Below, piece by piece: positions 24,711 to 32,071 of a stretch of 64,000 bases of DNA. This DNA is from Planctomycetota bacterium. Lineage in GTDB: Bacteria > Planctomycetota > Phycisphaerae > Phycisphaerales > SM1A02. Under the pieces are notes generated by a model that made no database searches, had not been told where the DNA came from, and saw nothing but the letters and a program-made list of their open reading frames with translations. Position numbers and translations under genes: made by a program. The stretch lies in assembly GCA_009926625.1 (NCBI GenBank), contig RFON01000008.1, positions 1 through 64,000 on the forward strand, read 5' to 3'. Within the stretch, counting starts at the first letter, position 1. Each line of letters begins with the position of its first letter.

Positions 24711-25877
24711 TTAGTCTGATAAACTATTCGGATCAAAGCCCAACCGATTGAGAAGTCCGTCAAACTGATCGAGCGAGAAGAACTGGATGGTCATTGATCC
24801 GCTTCCAGATTTTCGACCCTTTCGGATGGCAACCTTGGTTCCCAAAAACACCCCGAGTCTGCGCTCAAGATCGGAGATAGGAACCGAGGCCTTTCGAGTC
24901 GTTGACGGAGCCGAACTGATCGGGGCACCCGCGGCGCTCTTGGCTCGCTGCACTTCTCGTTCGAGTTGCCGAACAGACCACTCGTCATGAAGCGCGCGTT
25001 CCGCCAAGGATCGGCGAAGTTGCGGCGTGTCAATCGACAACAGGGCCTTGGCGTGTCCCTGGGTGAGCCTGCCGTCGCGAACACATGCCGATGTGAATTG
25101 ATCTAGCTCATTGAGGCGCAGGAGGTTGGCAATGGTTGCCCTGTCGAGCCCGACTCGCTCACCAGCTTGTTGTTGTGTCCAACCAAACTCGCCGATCAAC
25201 CTCTCAAGCCCCTTGGCGCGTTCCATTGGATTGAGATCTTCTCGCTGGATGTTCTCGATCAATGCTAGGGTGGCGCTCTGAGAGTCGTCGGCAATTCGCC
25301 CGATAGCCGGGATAGCTGTGCGCTGCAAGGACTCGAATGCGCGAAGTCGCCGCTCACCCGCAATGAGTTCAAAGGTCTTCCCTCCTCGGGGAGTCGAGAG
25401 CCGTCGAACCGTGATTGGCTGAAGCAGACCGTGCAACCTGATCGAATCGGCGAGCTGCGCAATTGCGCGCTCATCAAATCGCTCTCGAGGCTGGCGGCTG
25501 TTTCGAGCAATCAGCGAAATCGGAATCTCAACCACAGCCGCCCCATCGCCAAGATCAGCCGTGGCAGTGTTCCCCGTGGAACGCTCCACACGAGGCTCCA
25601 AAGGGCGCTCCATCTGAACGACGCGAGCAGTGCCTCTTGTTTCGGCAGGGATGTCGAGCTTCGTCAAAGCGGTCACTCCATCAGTCCCCGTTGCACCATT
25701 ATCGCCGCCTGCGCCCTTGCCACTCCCACTGCGTTGCTGCGGCGGGGGCTGAGTCACAGGCGCAGCCGGAATAAGCGCTCCCAATCCTCGCCCTAGCCGA
25801 GACACCACACTCGACCTCTGCTGACTCGCTTTCGCATCTGTTGACGAGCCACTTCCTGCCTTAGTGCGTTCAGCCAT
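24711..25877 (-). CDS. parB: ParB/Spo0J chromosome-partitioning protein
   Basis: 388 residues. The N-terminus has the ParA-contact motif LGRGLGALI (28-36), then about 70 residues of linker. The ParB/sulfiredoxin CTPase core shows IAGERRLRAFESL and ENIQREDLNPMERA, followed by the helix-turn-helix QQAGERVGLDRATIANLL and a C-terminal dimerisation domain. AAGGA lies 8 nt before the ATG. No parA is adjacent, in contrast to most parAB operons. Two identical parS-like palindromes lie inside the gene and just upstream, which suggests local spreading and possible autoregulation. Confidence 0.95.
   Translation of the reverse strand: MAERTKAGSGSSTDAKASQQRSSVVSRLGRGLGALIPAAPVTQPPPQQRSGSGKGAGGDNGATGTDGVTALTKLDIPAETRGTARVVQMERPLEPRVERSTGNTATADLGDGAAVVEIPISLIARNSRQPRERFDERAIAQLADSIRLHGLLQPITVRRLSTPRGGKTFELIAGERRLRAFESLQRTAIPAIGRIADDSQSATLALIENIQREDLNPMERAKGLERLIGEFGWTQQQAGERVGLDRATIANLLRLNELDQFTSACVRDGRLTQGHAKALLSIDTPQLRRSLAERALHDEWSVRQLEREVQRAKSAAGAPISSAPSTTRKASVPISDLERRLGVFLGTKVAIRKGRKSGSGSMTIQFFSLDQFDGLLNRLGFDPNSLSD
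25568..25583. promoter_or_regulatory. parS-like site inside parB
   Basis: TGTTCCCCGTGGAACG differs from the palindrome TGTTCCACGTGGAACA at two positions. It is identical to the copy at 25910. Confidence 0.7.
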
Positions 25878-25909
25878 TTTCTGAGTCCTTTCAGATAGAT
25901 TTGAATGAT

Positions 25910-25925
25910 TGTTCCCCGTGGAACG
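25910..25925. promoter_or_regulatory. parS-like site upstream of parB
   Basis: Second identical copy of TGTTCCCCGTGGAACG, 32 nt before the parB start. ParB bound here would lie over the parB leader or promoter. Confidence 0.75.
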
Positions 25926-26014
25926 CCGGCGAGTTTACCAGTCATCGATTGGAACACGAGAGATACGACCGAACATTATCAGCTTTGTTGGTTATAGGAC
26001 TATAAAACACAGCC

Positions 26015-26020
26015 TAGACT
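26015..26020 (+). promoter_or_regulatory. -10-like TAGACT before the STAS gene
   Basis: TAGACT ends 7 nt before GTG 26028. The surrounding AT-rich stretch contains the palindromic TATAGGACTATA at 25993-26004. Confidence 0.55.
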
Positions 26021-26027
26021 TCGCCGT

Positions 26028-26357
26028 GTGGCTGACTCGCCGATCATCTCTGTAGTCCAGCAGGGCACCACAGCAGTGATTTCCATTGCGCAGACTGTCA
26101 TTACTGCGGACCAGGCAGAGCTGCTCGGCGATGGATTCGATCGAGCCATCGCTGCGCTCCCGCCGTCCATCACCACAGTTCACCTCGATGTCGCAGAAGT
26201 GCTCGGCATGAGCAGCGGGGGATTCGAGGCGCTACTCGCACTTCGGCGCGCGTGCGAATCACGCAAGATGAAACTCACCGTGTCGCAACTTCAGCCGACC
26301 TTCCATCGACTGCTTGCCCGCATGGGATTCCTTCGGCTGCTCGGCATCAGCGAGTGA
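26028..26357 (+). CDS. STAS-domain protein, anti-sigma-factor-antagonist-like
   Basis: 109 residues, GTG start placed by TAGACT 7 nt upstream. A single STAS domain fills the protein: VVQQGTTAVISI, then LDVAEVLGMSSGGFEALLAL, where one of the Ser residues matches the site phosphorylated in SpoIIAA-like proteins, and ARMGFLRLLGI at the end. No kinase or sigma gene lies next to it. It may work with a partner-switching system elsewhere. Divergent from parB. Confidence 0.82.
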   Translation: MADSPIISVVQQGTTAVISIAQTVITADQAELLGDGFDRAIAALPPSITTVHLDVAEVLGMSSGGFEALLALRRACESRKMKLTVSQLQPTFHRLLARMGFLRLLGISE

Positions 26358-26373
26358 CCTGCCGCAAGCTGAT

Positions 26374-26393
26374 GGCGCGCGCGTGAGCGCGCC
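26374..26393. terminator. hairpin between convergent genes
   Basis: Stem GGCGCGC/GCGCGCC (7 bp, 6-nt loop) between the STAS gene and the nuclease gene. There is no T-tract, so termination is only suggested by position. Confidence 0.45.
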
Positions 26394-26409
26394 TAGCGGT
26401 CCCAGGCTC

Positions 26410-27873
26410 TCAGATCACTTCGATCTGCTGCCCAATGCCGGGCAACAGCACATTCGCGACGCCGAGACTGCGGACATCTGCAGCAATCGCTGCGCGCCCT
26501 TGCTCGGCGCCATGATTGAGCACAACCGTCTTTGGCAGCGCAGGCATTCGACGAAGCCACTCAAGCAAATCGTCGGCATCAGCGTGCCCCGACACGCCTT
26601 CGATGCGGTCCACTCGCGCCTTCACATCGAGCGCCGCACCATTGATCTCGACTCGAGTTGCGCCATGCAACAATCCATGACCCAACAAACCATCAAGTTG
26701 ATGCCCCGTCAGCAACACGCGCGCATCGGGCTGGTCAATGGACAAGCGAAGGTGCCGCAAGATCGGCCCCGCATCACAGAAGCCCGAACCAGCCAGCACA
26801 ACGCATCCGCTGCGCACTTGGTCAATCGCCTCCGACTCGCGGCGCGACAGCAGCGAATGCAGTTCGGGGAAGTGAAGCGGATTCACGCCGCGCATGCAGT
26901 CTGCATGAGCGCTCTCCGCAAGCTCCGTGGGACTTCGCGCATACAACTCGGTCGCACGAACAGCCATTGCCGAGTCGAGATAGACCGGCATTCCATCAAG
27001 GACGCCCGCACGCGATGCACTTGCGAGCAGTTGCAGGAGCGTCTGTGCACGGCCAAGCGCGAAGGTGGGCACGAGCACACGCTGCTGCCCGCGGCGCGCC
27101 TGCGCCATGATGTCGAAGAACGCTTCCGTTCGATCAGCGGCACTGAAACGACGCGCTCCATTTGTCGACTCCATCACAACGAGATCGGGCGCATCATCCG
27201 GCCATTGGTGCGGCGCGAGAAGCGGGTTCACGATTGGACCCAAATCGCCTGAAAACAGCAGGTGCGCGGGTCGCGCGCGGCCAGGGATCTGCACGCGAAC
27301 TTCAACACTTGCAGCGCCGATCACATGCGATGCAAAGTGAAAGCGACAGTCCACCCCATCGGCAATGCGTTCCCAAGACTGATACGGCACGGCTCGCAGC
27401 AGACGCACCACCGCTTCCGCATGGCGGTGAGTGAACAGCACGATCGGCGGCGCACTGCGAATCGGGATGGAAGTCACGAGGTGCTCTGGTGCGAGAATGC
27501 GCGATGTCGGCGCGGTGCCATCGCGGTGCTCATGAACGCGCGTCTGCTGCAGCGTCGCTGAGGAGAGCATCACACGCGGCAGCAACGCTGCAGTCGGCTC
27601 GGTGCAGAGCACTGGACCGTGGAACCCGAGCTTCGCAAGCATGCCAAGCCGCCCACAGTGATCGACATGCGCGTGTGTCACGACCACGGCATTGAGCGAC
27701 GCAAAGTCCAGCGGCGGCAATATGGTGTTGCGCGGTTCCTGCTCGGGTCCGCCCTGGAACATCCCGAAATCAATCAACAGCCGAGCACTCGGCGTGATGA
27801 TCTCCGTGCACGAACCCGTCACCTCGCCGGCTGCACCATGAATGACGACTCGCACGGCAGCAGGGGATGACAT
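26410..27873 (-). CDS. metallo-beta-lactamase/beta-CASP RNA-processing nuclease
   Basis: 487 residues from ATG 27873, where homology begins (VRVVIHGAAGEVTGSC); a further upstream frame overlaps the divergent gene. The MBL zinc motif is HAHVDHCGRL, with LIDFGMFQGG before it and a later LFSGDLGP. The beta-CASP and C-terminal part shows VLVPTFALGRAQTLLQLL, SGFCDAG and SGHADADDLLEWL, as in CPSF73-like exo/endonucleases. Predicted role is RNA processing in the cytoplasm. The two starts of the divergent pair are only 26 nt apart. Confidence 0.92.
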   Translation of the reverse strand: MSSPAAVRVVIHGAAGEVTGSCTEIITPSARLLIDFGMFQGGPEQEPRNTILPPLDFASLNAVVVTHAHVDHCGRLGMLAKLGFHGPVLCTEPTAALLPRVMLSSATLQQTRVHEHRDGTAPTSRILAPEHLVTSIPIRSAPPIVLFTHRHAEAVVRLLRAVPYQSWERIADGVDCRFHFASHVIGAASVEVRVQIPGRARPAHLLFSGDLGPIVNPLLAPHQWPDDAPDLVVMESTNGARRFSAADRTEAFFDIMAQARRGQQRVLVPTFALGRAQTLLQLLASASRAGVLDGMPVYLDSAMAVRATELYARSPTELAESAHADCMRGVNPLHFPELHSLLSRRESEAIDQVRSGCVVLAGSGFCDAGPILRHLRLSIDQPDARVLLTGHQLDGLLGHGLLHGATRVEINGAALDVKARVDRIEGVSGHADADDLLEWLRRMPALPKTVVLNHGAEQGRAAIAADVRSLGVANVLLPGIGQQIEVI

Positions 27874-27884
27874 GCGGGCGTGTG

Positions 27885-27890
27885 TACCAT
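27885..27890 (+). promoter_or_regulatory. -10-like TACCAT before the cupredoxin gene
   Basis: TACCAT ends 9 nt before ATG 27900, inside the 26-nt divergent gap. Confidence 0.5.
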
Positions 27891-27899
27891 CGAGTGACG

Positions 27900-28709
27900 A
27901 TGTTCGCACCGCTCCTGGTTGCGTTCTTGATGAGCACCCATCAAGCTGCAGGGGCGGGGGACTGCGGCGCGCTTGACATCCCAACGAGCAGCCGCGAGGA
28001 ACGATTGACGGCGCTGCGTGCATGCGCAGCGGCAGCCGCGGAATCGCCGCTCGATCACCTCATCAATCGCACGGGAAAACTCATGGCGGTGGACCAGCGC
28101 GCCGAGGGCTACGGAGATCTCCTTGCGTCGTGGGATCAAGCTGAACTCGCCAAGCCAGAGGTTGCGCAAAGACTCGTCAAGTTGATGCAGTCTGCGGAGA
28201 CCGCAGCGAGCGCACGAACTGTTGCGCTCCGCGCGCTCGCCGCGATCCCCGCCGATCGGCGCCCCGACGGCACCCCGCCCATTCGCCTGCTCGAGGTCGA
28301 GATCGCCGCCGTTCCAAGTGGCATGGCCTACGACAAGAAGGAGTTCACCGTCGCGGCGGGGACCCTCGTACACCTGACACTGAAGAATCCCGATGCGCTC
28401 GAACACAACCTGCTGATCTGCTCCCCGGGTTCGCTCGCCGAAATGGGTACAGCAGGCGACCGCATGGGGCAGACTCCAGACGGCAAACTGAAGGAGTTCG
28501 TGCCCGATTCACCCAAGGTCTTGGTGGTTATGGGCCTTGTCGCACCTGGAAAGAGCAAGTCGATGTGGTTCATCGCACCCGAAAAGCCAGGCACCTACCC
28601 ATATGTGTGCACCTATCCGAGCCACTGGCGCACCATGAACGGCAAGATGAAGGTGACCGCGCCCACAAGCGCAACAAGCGGTTCAGACACGGCAACCTCA
28701 CAGAAGTAA
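27900..28709 (+). CDS. secreted azurin/plastocyanin-like cupredoxin
   Basis: 269 residues from ATG 27900 (an in-frame GTG at 27867 lacks support). Signal peptide in the first 20 residues. A roughly 100-residue helical N-terminal part comes first. It is followed by a type-1 copper domain starting near VPSGMAYDKKEFTVAAG, with ligand candidates His in LEHNLL, Cys in YVCTYPSHW, His in the same segment and Met in NGKMKV. It could shuttle electrons in the periplasm. The downstream dehydrogenase is on the same strand after 78 nt but is not obviously related. Confidence 0.87.
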   Translation: MFAPLLVAFLMSTHQAAGAGDCGALDIPTSSREERLTALRACAAAAAESPLDHLINRTGKLMAVDQRAEGYGDLLASWDQAELAKPEVAQRLVKLMQSAETAASARTVALRALAAIPADRRPDGTPPIRLLEVEIAAVPSGMAYDKKEFTVAAGTLVHLTLKNPDALEHNLLICSPGSLAEMGTAGDRMGQTPDGKLKEFVPDSPKVLVVMGLVAPGKSKSMWFIAPEKPGTYPYVCTYPSHWRTMNGKMKVTAPTSATSGSDTATSQK

Positions 28710-28787
28710 CGCAAGATCTGCGGGAGGGCGGTGGTAGCCTCCACTCCCCACTTCTGACCCCATTACCCCTCTCAAGCGAGCAATGCA

Positions 28788-30158
28788 ATGCCAACAGCGC
28801 AACCAACGACGCCGCCAAAGCACACCATGAGTGCAACCGCCCGCGAGCTGATGACCAAGATCGAAGCCAAGACGGCGGTCATCGGCATCGTTGGACTTGG
28901 GTATGTGGGACTGCCGCTCGTGAAGGCGATCCGCGATGGCGGCTTCCCAGTCATCGGCTTCGATGTCGACCAGCGGAAGATCGACGCGCTGAAGACTGGC
29001 ACCCGCTACATCCTTCACCTCGGCTATGACTTCTTCACCAACCTGAAGGCGGACAAGCAGTTCACGCCGACCGCTCATCCAGCAGACCTCTCAAAGGCAG
29101 ACCTCGTGATTCTCTGTGTGCCAACGCCCCTCGGTCGCCATCACGAGCCAGACCTGACTTATGTGCTCGAAAGCACCAAGACTGTTGCACAGACGCTCCG
29201 CAAGGGTCAACTCGTTGTCCTTGAGTCGACGACCTATCCAGGCACCACGCGCGATGAGATGCAGCCGATCCTCGATGCACGCGGACTCAAGTGTGGCGAC
29301 GAGTACTTCCTTGCCTACAGCCCAGAGCGCGAGGACCCTGGCAGCATCGGCCGCAGCGCGCAGCACATTCCAAAACTCGTCGGCGGCGTCGATCCCGTTG
29401 CCACGGACCTCGCCATGGCGTTCTACTCCCAAGTGGTGAAGGAAGCGCACCGCGTGTCTTCCGCGGAAGTCGCGGAGAGCGCGAAGCTGCTCGAGAACAT
29501 CTACCGTGCGGTCAACATCGCGCTCGTGAATGAGATGAAGATCGTTCTCACCGACATGAACATCGATGTGTGGGAAGTGATCGCAGCAGCGAGCACCAAG
29601 CCCTTCGGATTCCAGCCGTTCTACCCAGGACCGGGGCTTGGCGGTCACTGCATCCCGATCGATCCCTTCTACCTCACTTGGAAGGCGCGCGAGGTGGGGC
29701 GCACCACGCGCTTCATCGAACTCGCAGGGGAAATCAACACCTCGATGCCGCACTATGTGATCGAGCGAACACAGCACGCGCTGAACGAACACTCGAAGTC
29801 ACTGAAGGGCGCGACCGTGCTGGCGCTGGGCATCGCATACAAGAAGAACATCGACGATCCTCGCGAAAGCCCCTCCGCCGAGATCATCGAACTGCTGCGC
29901 GACCGCGGCGCCGAAGTCAGCTATCACGACCCTCACCTGCCGGTCTTCCCGTCGATGCGCAAGCACCGCATCGACCTGAAGTCGGTCGCACTCACTCCAG
30001 CCACGCTTGCCGCCGCGGACTGTGTGCTGATCCTGACCGATCACGATGCGGTTGACTACACGGCAATCGCCCAGCACGCCAAACTGGTGGTCGATACACG
30101 AAACGCCATGACGCGCGTCCCAAGCAACCAGATGCGCTGCGAGGTCATCAAGGCTTGA
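28788..30158 (+). CDS. UDP-sugar dehydrogenase (WbpA/TviB-like)
   Basis: 456 residues. NAD-dependent oxidation of a UDP-hexose or UDP-N-acetylhexosamine to the uronic acid for polysaccharide synthesis. The N-terminal Rossmann motif is GIVGLGYVGLPLVKA (near 33-47), the catalytic Cys is near residue 288 in GPGLGGHCIPIDPFYL, and the C-terminal Rossmann-like domain has ALGIAYKKNIDDPRESPS. The pattern NTSMPHYV fits the N-acetyl-sugar branch, but substrate is inference. Its stop overlaps the next start as TTGA. Confidence 0.92.
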   Translation: MPTAQPTTPPKHTMSATARELMTKIEAKTAVIGIVGLGYVGLPLVKAIRDGGFPVIGFDVDQRKIDALKTGTRYILHLGYDFFTNLKADKQFTPTAHPADLSKADLVILCVPTPLGRHHEPDLTYVLESTKTVAQTLRKGQLVVLESTTYPGTTRDEMQPILDARGLKCGDEYFLAYSPEREDPGSIGRSAQHIPKLVGGVDPVATDLAMAFYSQVVKEAHRVSSAEVAESAKLLENIYRAVNIALVNEMKIVLTDMNIDVWEVIAAASTKPFGFQPFYPGPGLGGHCIPIDPFYLTWKAREVGRTTRFIELAGEINTSMPHYVIERTQHALNEHSKSLKGATVLALGIAYKKNIDDPRESPSAEIIELLRDRGAEVSYHDPHLPVFPSMRKHRIDLKSVALTPATLAAADCVLILTDHDAVDYTAIAQHAKLVVDTRNAMTRVPSNQMRCEVIKA

Positions 30159-30382
30159 ACGCGCTTCTGCCCACGATTCGCCGATGGTGGCCCGCGCTCC
30201 TTGCGATCGCGATCATCGCTTGGCCTTGCATCGCACAGGACTCCAACCCGAATGCCCCGCGGCAGCCCACAGGGAGGAACATCACCTCCGCGTGGGTCGG
30301 GTATGTCGCCATGTTCTTTGTCACGGCCGTCATCGTGCTCGTGAGCCTGATGGGTTCGAAGCGTTCACAGGAAAAGGACTGA
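30155..30382 (+). CDS. small membrane protein with signal-like N-terminus
   Basis: 75 residues, start TTG 30155 overlapping the dehydrogenase stop. An N-terminal hydrophobic segment (WWPALLAIAIIAWPCIA, cut before QDSN) is followed by a second membrane helix (VAMFFVTAVIVLVSLMG) and a short basic cytoplasmic tail (SKRSQEKD). No family recognised. The coupling suggests expression with the dehydrogenase. Confidence 0.62.
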   Translation: MNALLPTIRRWWPALLAIAIIAWPCIAQDSNPNAPRQPTGRNITSAWVGYVAMFFVTAVIVLVSLMGSKRSQEKD

Positions 30383-30395
30383 TCGCTCACTCCCC

Positions 30396-30728
30396 ATGAC
30401 GCTCTGCATGACGACCCCGAAGCCGATTCGCTCCCGTCGATTGCAGGCGCTGATCGCTGCCAACCTGCTGATGGCGTTGGCAATTGCTGCGGTGCCGTTT
30501 GCCCGACCCGCCACCGCGCAGGAGGGTGGCGCAGTCCGCAGCGTGTCGACCTATTCGATGGCGGGCGGCAACATCGGTGGCGTCGATGCGGGGGTGCTCT
30601 TCATCGTCGATGAAACACACGAAGAGATGATCAGCGTCATGTGGAATGAGAAGTCACGCCTGATCGTTCCCATCGGCTACCGCAACTTGAACGCCGATGC
30701 CGCAGGAGGCGCGAGACCACGACCATGA
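30396..30728 (+). CDS. small secreted hypothetical protein
   Basis: 110 residues; an internal ATG at 30408 is an alternative start. Signal peptide (LLMALAIAAVPFARPATA, cut before QEGG). The mature part is short, with the phrase YSMAGGNIGGVDAGVLFIVD suggesting a beta-rich domain. The stop overlaps the next ATG (ATGA). No family recognised. Confidence 0.65.
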   Translation: MTLCMTTPKPIRSRRLQALIAANLLMALAIAAVPFARPATAQEGGAVRSVSTYSMAGGNIGGVDAGVLFIVDETHEEMISVMWNEKSRLIVPIGYRNLNADAAGGARPRP

Positions 30729-31066
30729 GCATCACCAGCCGCATGCGACTGCGAATGGAATGGGGATTGGCTACGAGCGCCTGCGTGCTTGCCACCATTC
30801 TTGTGATGCTCTGCGTGCAGCCAACAACCGAGCCCGCCGCATACGCCGGCGATTCCGTGCAGCCGCCGCTCGGCGGCATCAGCGTGATGACGCTGTCAAC
30901 TGGACAAGGGCCCGACGCTCGACCATCCGAGTGCGCATATGTGCTTGACACGCGCGGCGCGCGGCTCTTCGTGTACGCCGTCGAGACCGTGGGCGCGACG
31001 CGCACGATGCAACTGCGAACGGTGGAGAGCATCCCCGCGCTGTTCCGCGCCGCTCGCCCGCGCTGA
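30725..31066 (+). CDS. small secreted or anchored hypothetical protein
   Basis: 113 residues, ATGA-coupled to the previous gene. The N-terminal hydrophobic segment is TSACVLATILVMLCVQP, and the rest is a short domain with ECAYVLDTRGARLFVYAVE. It ends 2 nt before deoC. The pair 30396-31066 looks like two subunits or two related secreted products (the motif VLFIVD/RLFVYAV is similar in both). Unknown function. Confidence 0.65.
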   Translation: MSITSRMRLRMEWGLATSACVLATILVMLCVQPTTEPAAYAGDSVQPPLGGISVMTLSTGQGPDARPSECAYVLDTRGARLFVYAVETVGATRTMQLRTVESIPALFRAARPR

Positions 31067-31068
31067 CC

Positions 31069-32049
31069 ATGCGAATCCGTCCCGTGGATGCGGTCATGGT
31101 GAACGCGCGCGCGGCGCGCTTCACCAAGCGATCGATCAAGGCTTCGTCCAAGCGTCAGGCGCTGCGCATGGCGATCTCCATGGTCGACCTCACCACTCTT
31201 GAGGGGCGCGATTCCCCCGAGAAGGTCCGCGCGCTCTGTCAGAAGGCGATCCGCCCGAGCGATCTGCCGTTTGATCCGCCGCTGCCATCCGCTGCGGCGA
31301 TTTGCGTTTATCCAACGCTCGTGCCCGTGGCCCGCGACAGCCTTGCCGGCAGTGGCGTCAAGATCGCAGCCGTTGCGACAGGGTTCCCCAGCGGTCAGTT
31401 CCCCCTTGCCGTGCGTCTCGATGACTGCAAGCGCGCGGTCGAAATGGGCGCCGACGAAATCGACATGGTCATTTCGCGTGGGCTGCTGCTTGCCGGACGC
31501 AGTGATGAAGTCCGCCACGAAATCCGCGAAGTTCGTTCAGTGTGCGCGAGCGCCGCAGCGGCATGTGGACGCGCGAGCGACAGCGTTCACCTGAAGATCA
31601 TTCTGGAGACGGGCGAACTTGGATCGCTTGGGCAGGTGCGCTGGGCAAGTGATCTCGCGATGGATGCTGCTGCGAGTGTTCCCGGCTTGCCGGCGCCGAA
31701 GGATGGCGATGTGTTCATCAAGACATCCACCGGCAAAGTGCAACCAGCAGCGACAATGCCCACGACGCTCGTGATGCTTGAGGCGATCCGCGATCACCAC
31801 CGCGCCACCGGCGTGCGCATCGGCATGAAGCCTGCAGGCGGGATCCGCGCGGCGAAGTCGGCGATCGCATACCTCATCATGGTGAATGAGACGCTTGGCG
31901 AGGCTTGGTTGGACCCGCACCTGTTTCGCTTCGGTGCTTCAACCCTGATGAACGACCTTGTGCGGCAATTGATCCGCATGGAAATGCCTGCATATGCAGC
32001 GCTGCCTGGCGTCGCGCGCTATGCCGCCGGTTACGACCTGTCGGAGTGA
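31069..32049 (+). CDS. deoC: deoxyribose-phosphate aldolase
   Basis: Cleaves deoxyribose-5-phosphate to acetaldehyde and glyceraldehyde-3-phosphate in nucleoside salvage. 326 residues, longer than the usual 220-260 because of an N-terminal extension of about 60 residues. The Schiff-base lysine is K218 in VFIKTSTGK; the second active-site Lys is in GMKPAGGIR, and EIDMVIS is typical. It starts 2 nt after the preceding gene, so it belongs to the plus-strand run beginning at the dehydrogenase. The two aldehyde dehydrogenases at 43096-45460 could in principle use its acetaldehyde, but they are distant. Confidence 0.94.
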   Translation: MRIRPVDAVMVNARAARFTKRSIKASSKRQALRMAISMVDLTTLEGRDSPEKVRALCQKAIRPSDLPFDPPLPSAAAICVYPTLVPVARDSLAGSGVKIAAVATGFPSGQFPLAVRLDDCKRAVEMGADEIDMVISRGLLLAGRSDEVRHEIREVRSVCASAAAACGRASDSVHLKIILETGELGSLGQVRWASDLAMDAAASVPGLPAPKDGDVFIKTSTGKVQPAATMPTTLVMLEAIRDHHRATGVRIGMKPAGGIRAAKSAIAYLIMVNETLGEAWLDPHLFRFGASTLMNDLVRQLIRMEMPAYAALPGVARYAAGYDLSE

Positions 32050-32050
32050 T

Positions 32051-32068
32051 CCGCGCAGTCTCGCGCGG
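32051..32068. terminator. hairpin between deoC and the metzincin
   Basis: Stem CCGCGC/GCGCGG with a 6-nt loop in the 22-nt gap between two convergent stops. There is no T-tract; bidirectional use is inferred from position. Confidence 0.45.
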
Positions 32069-32071
32069 CGC

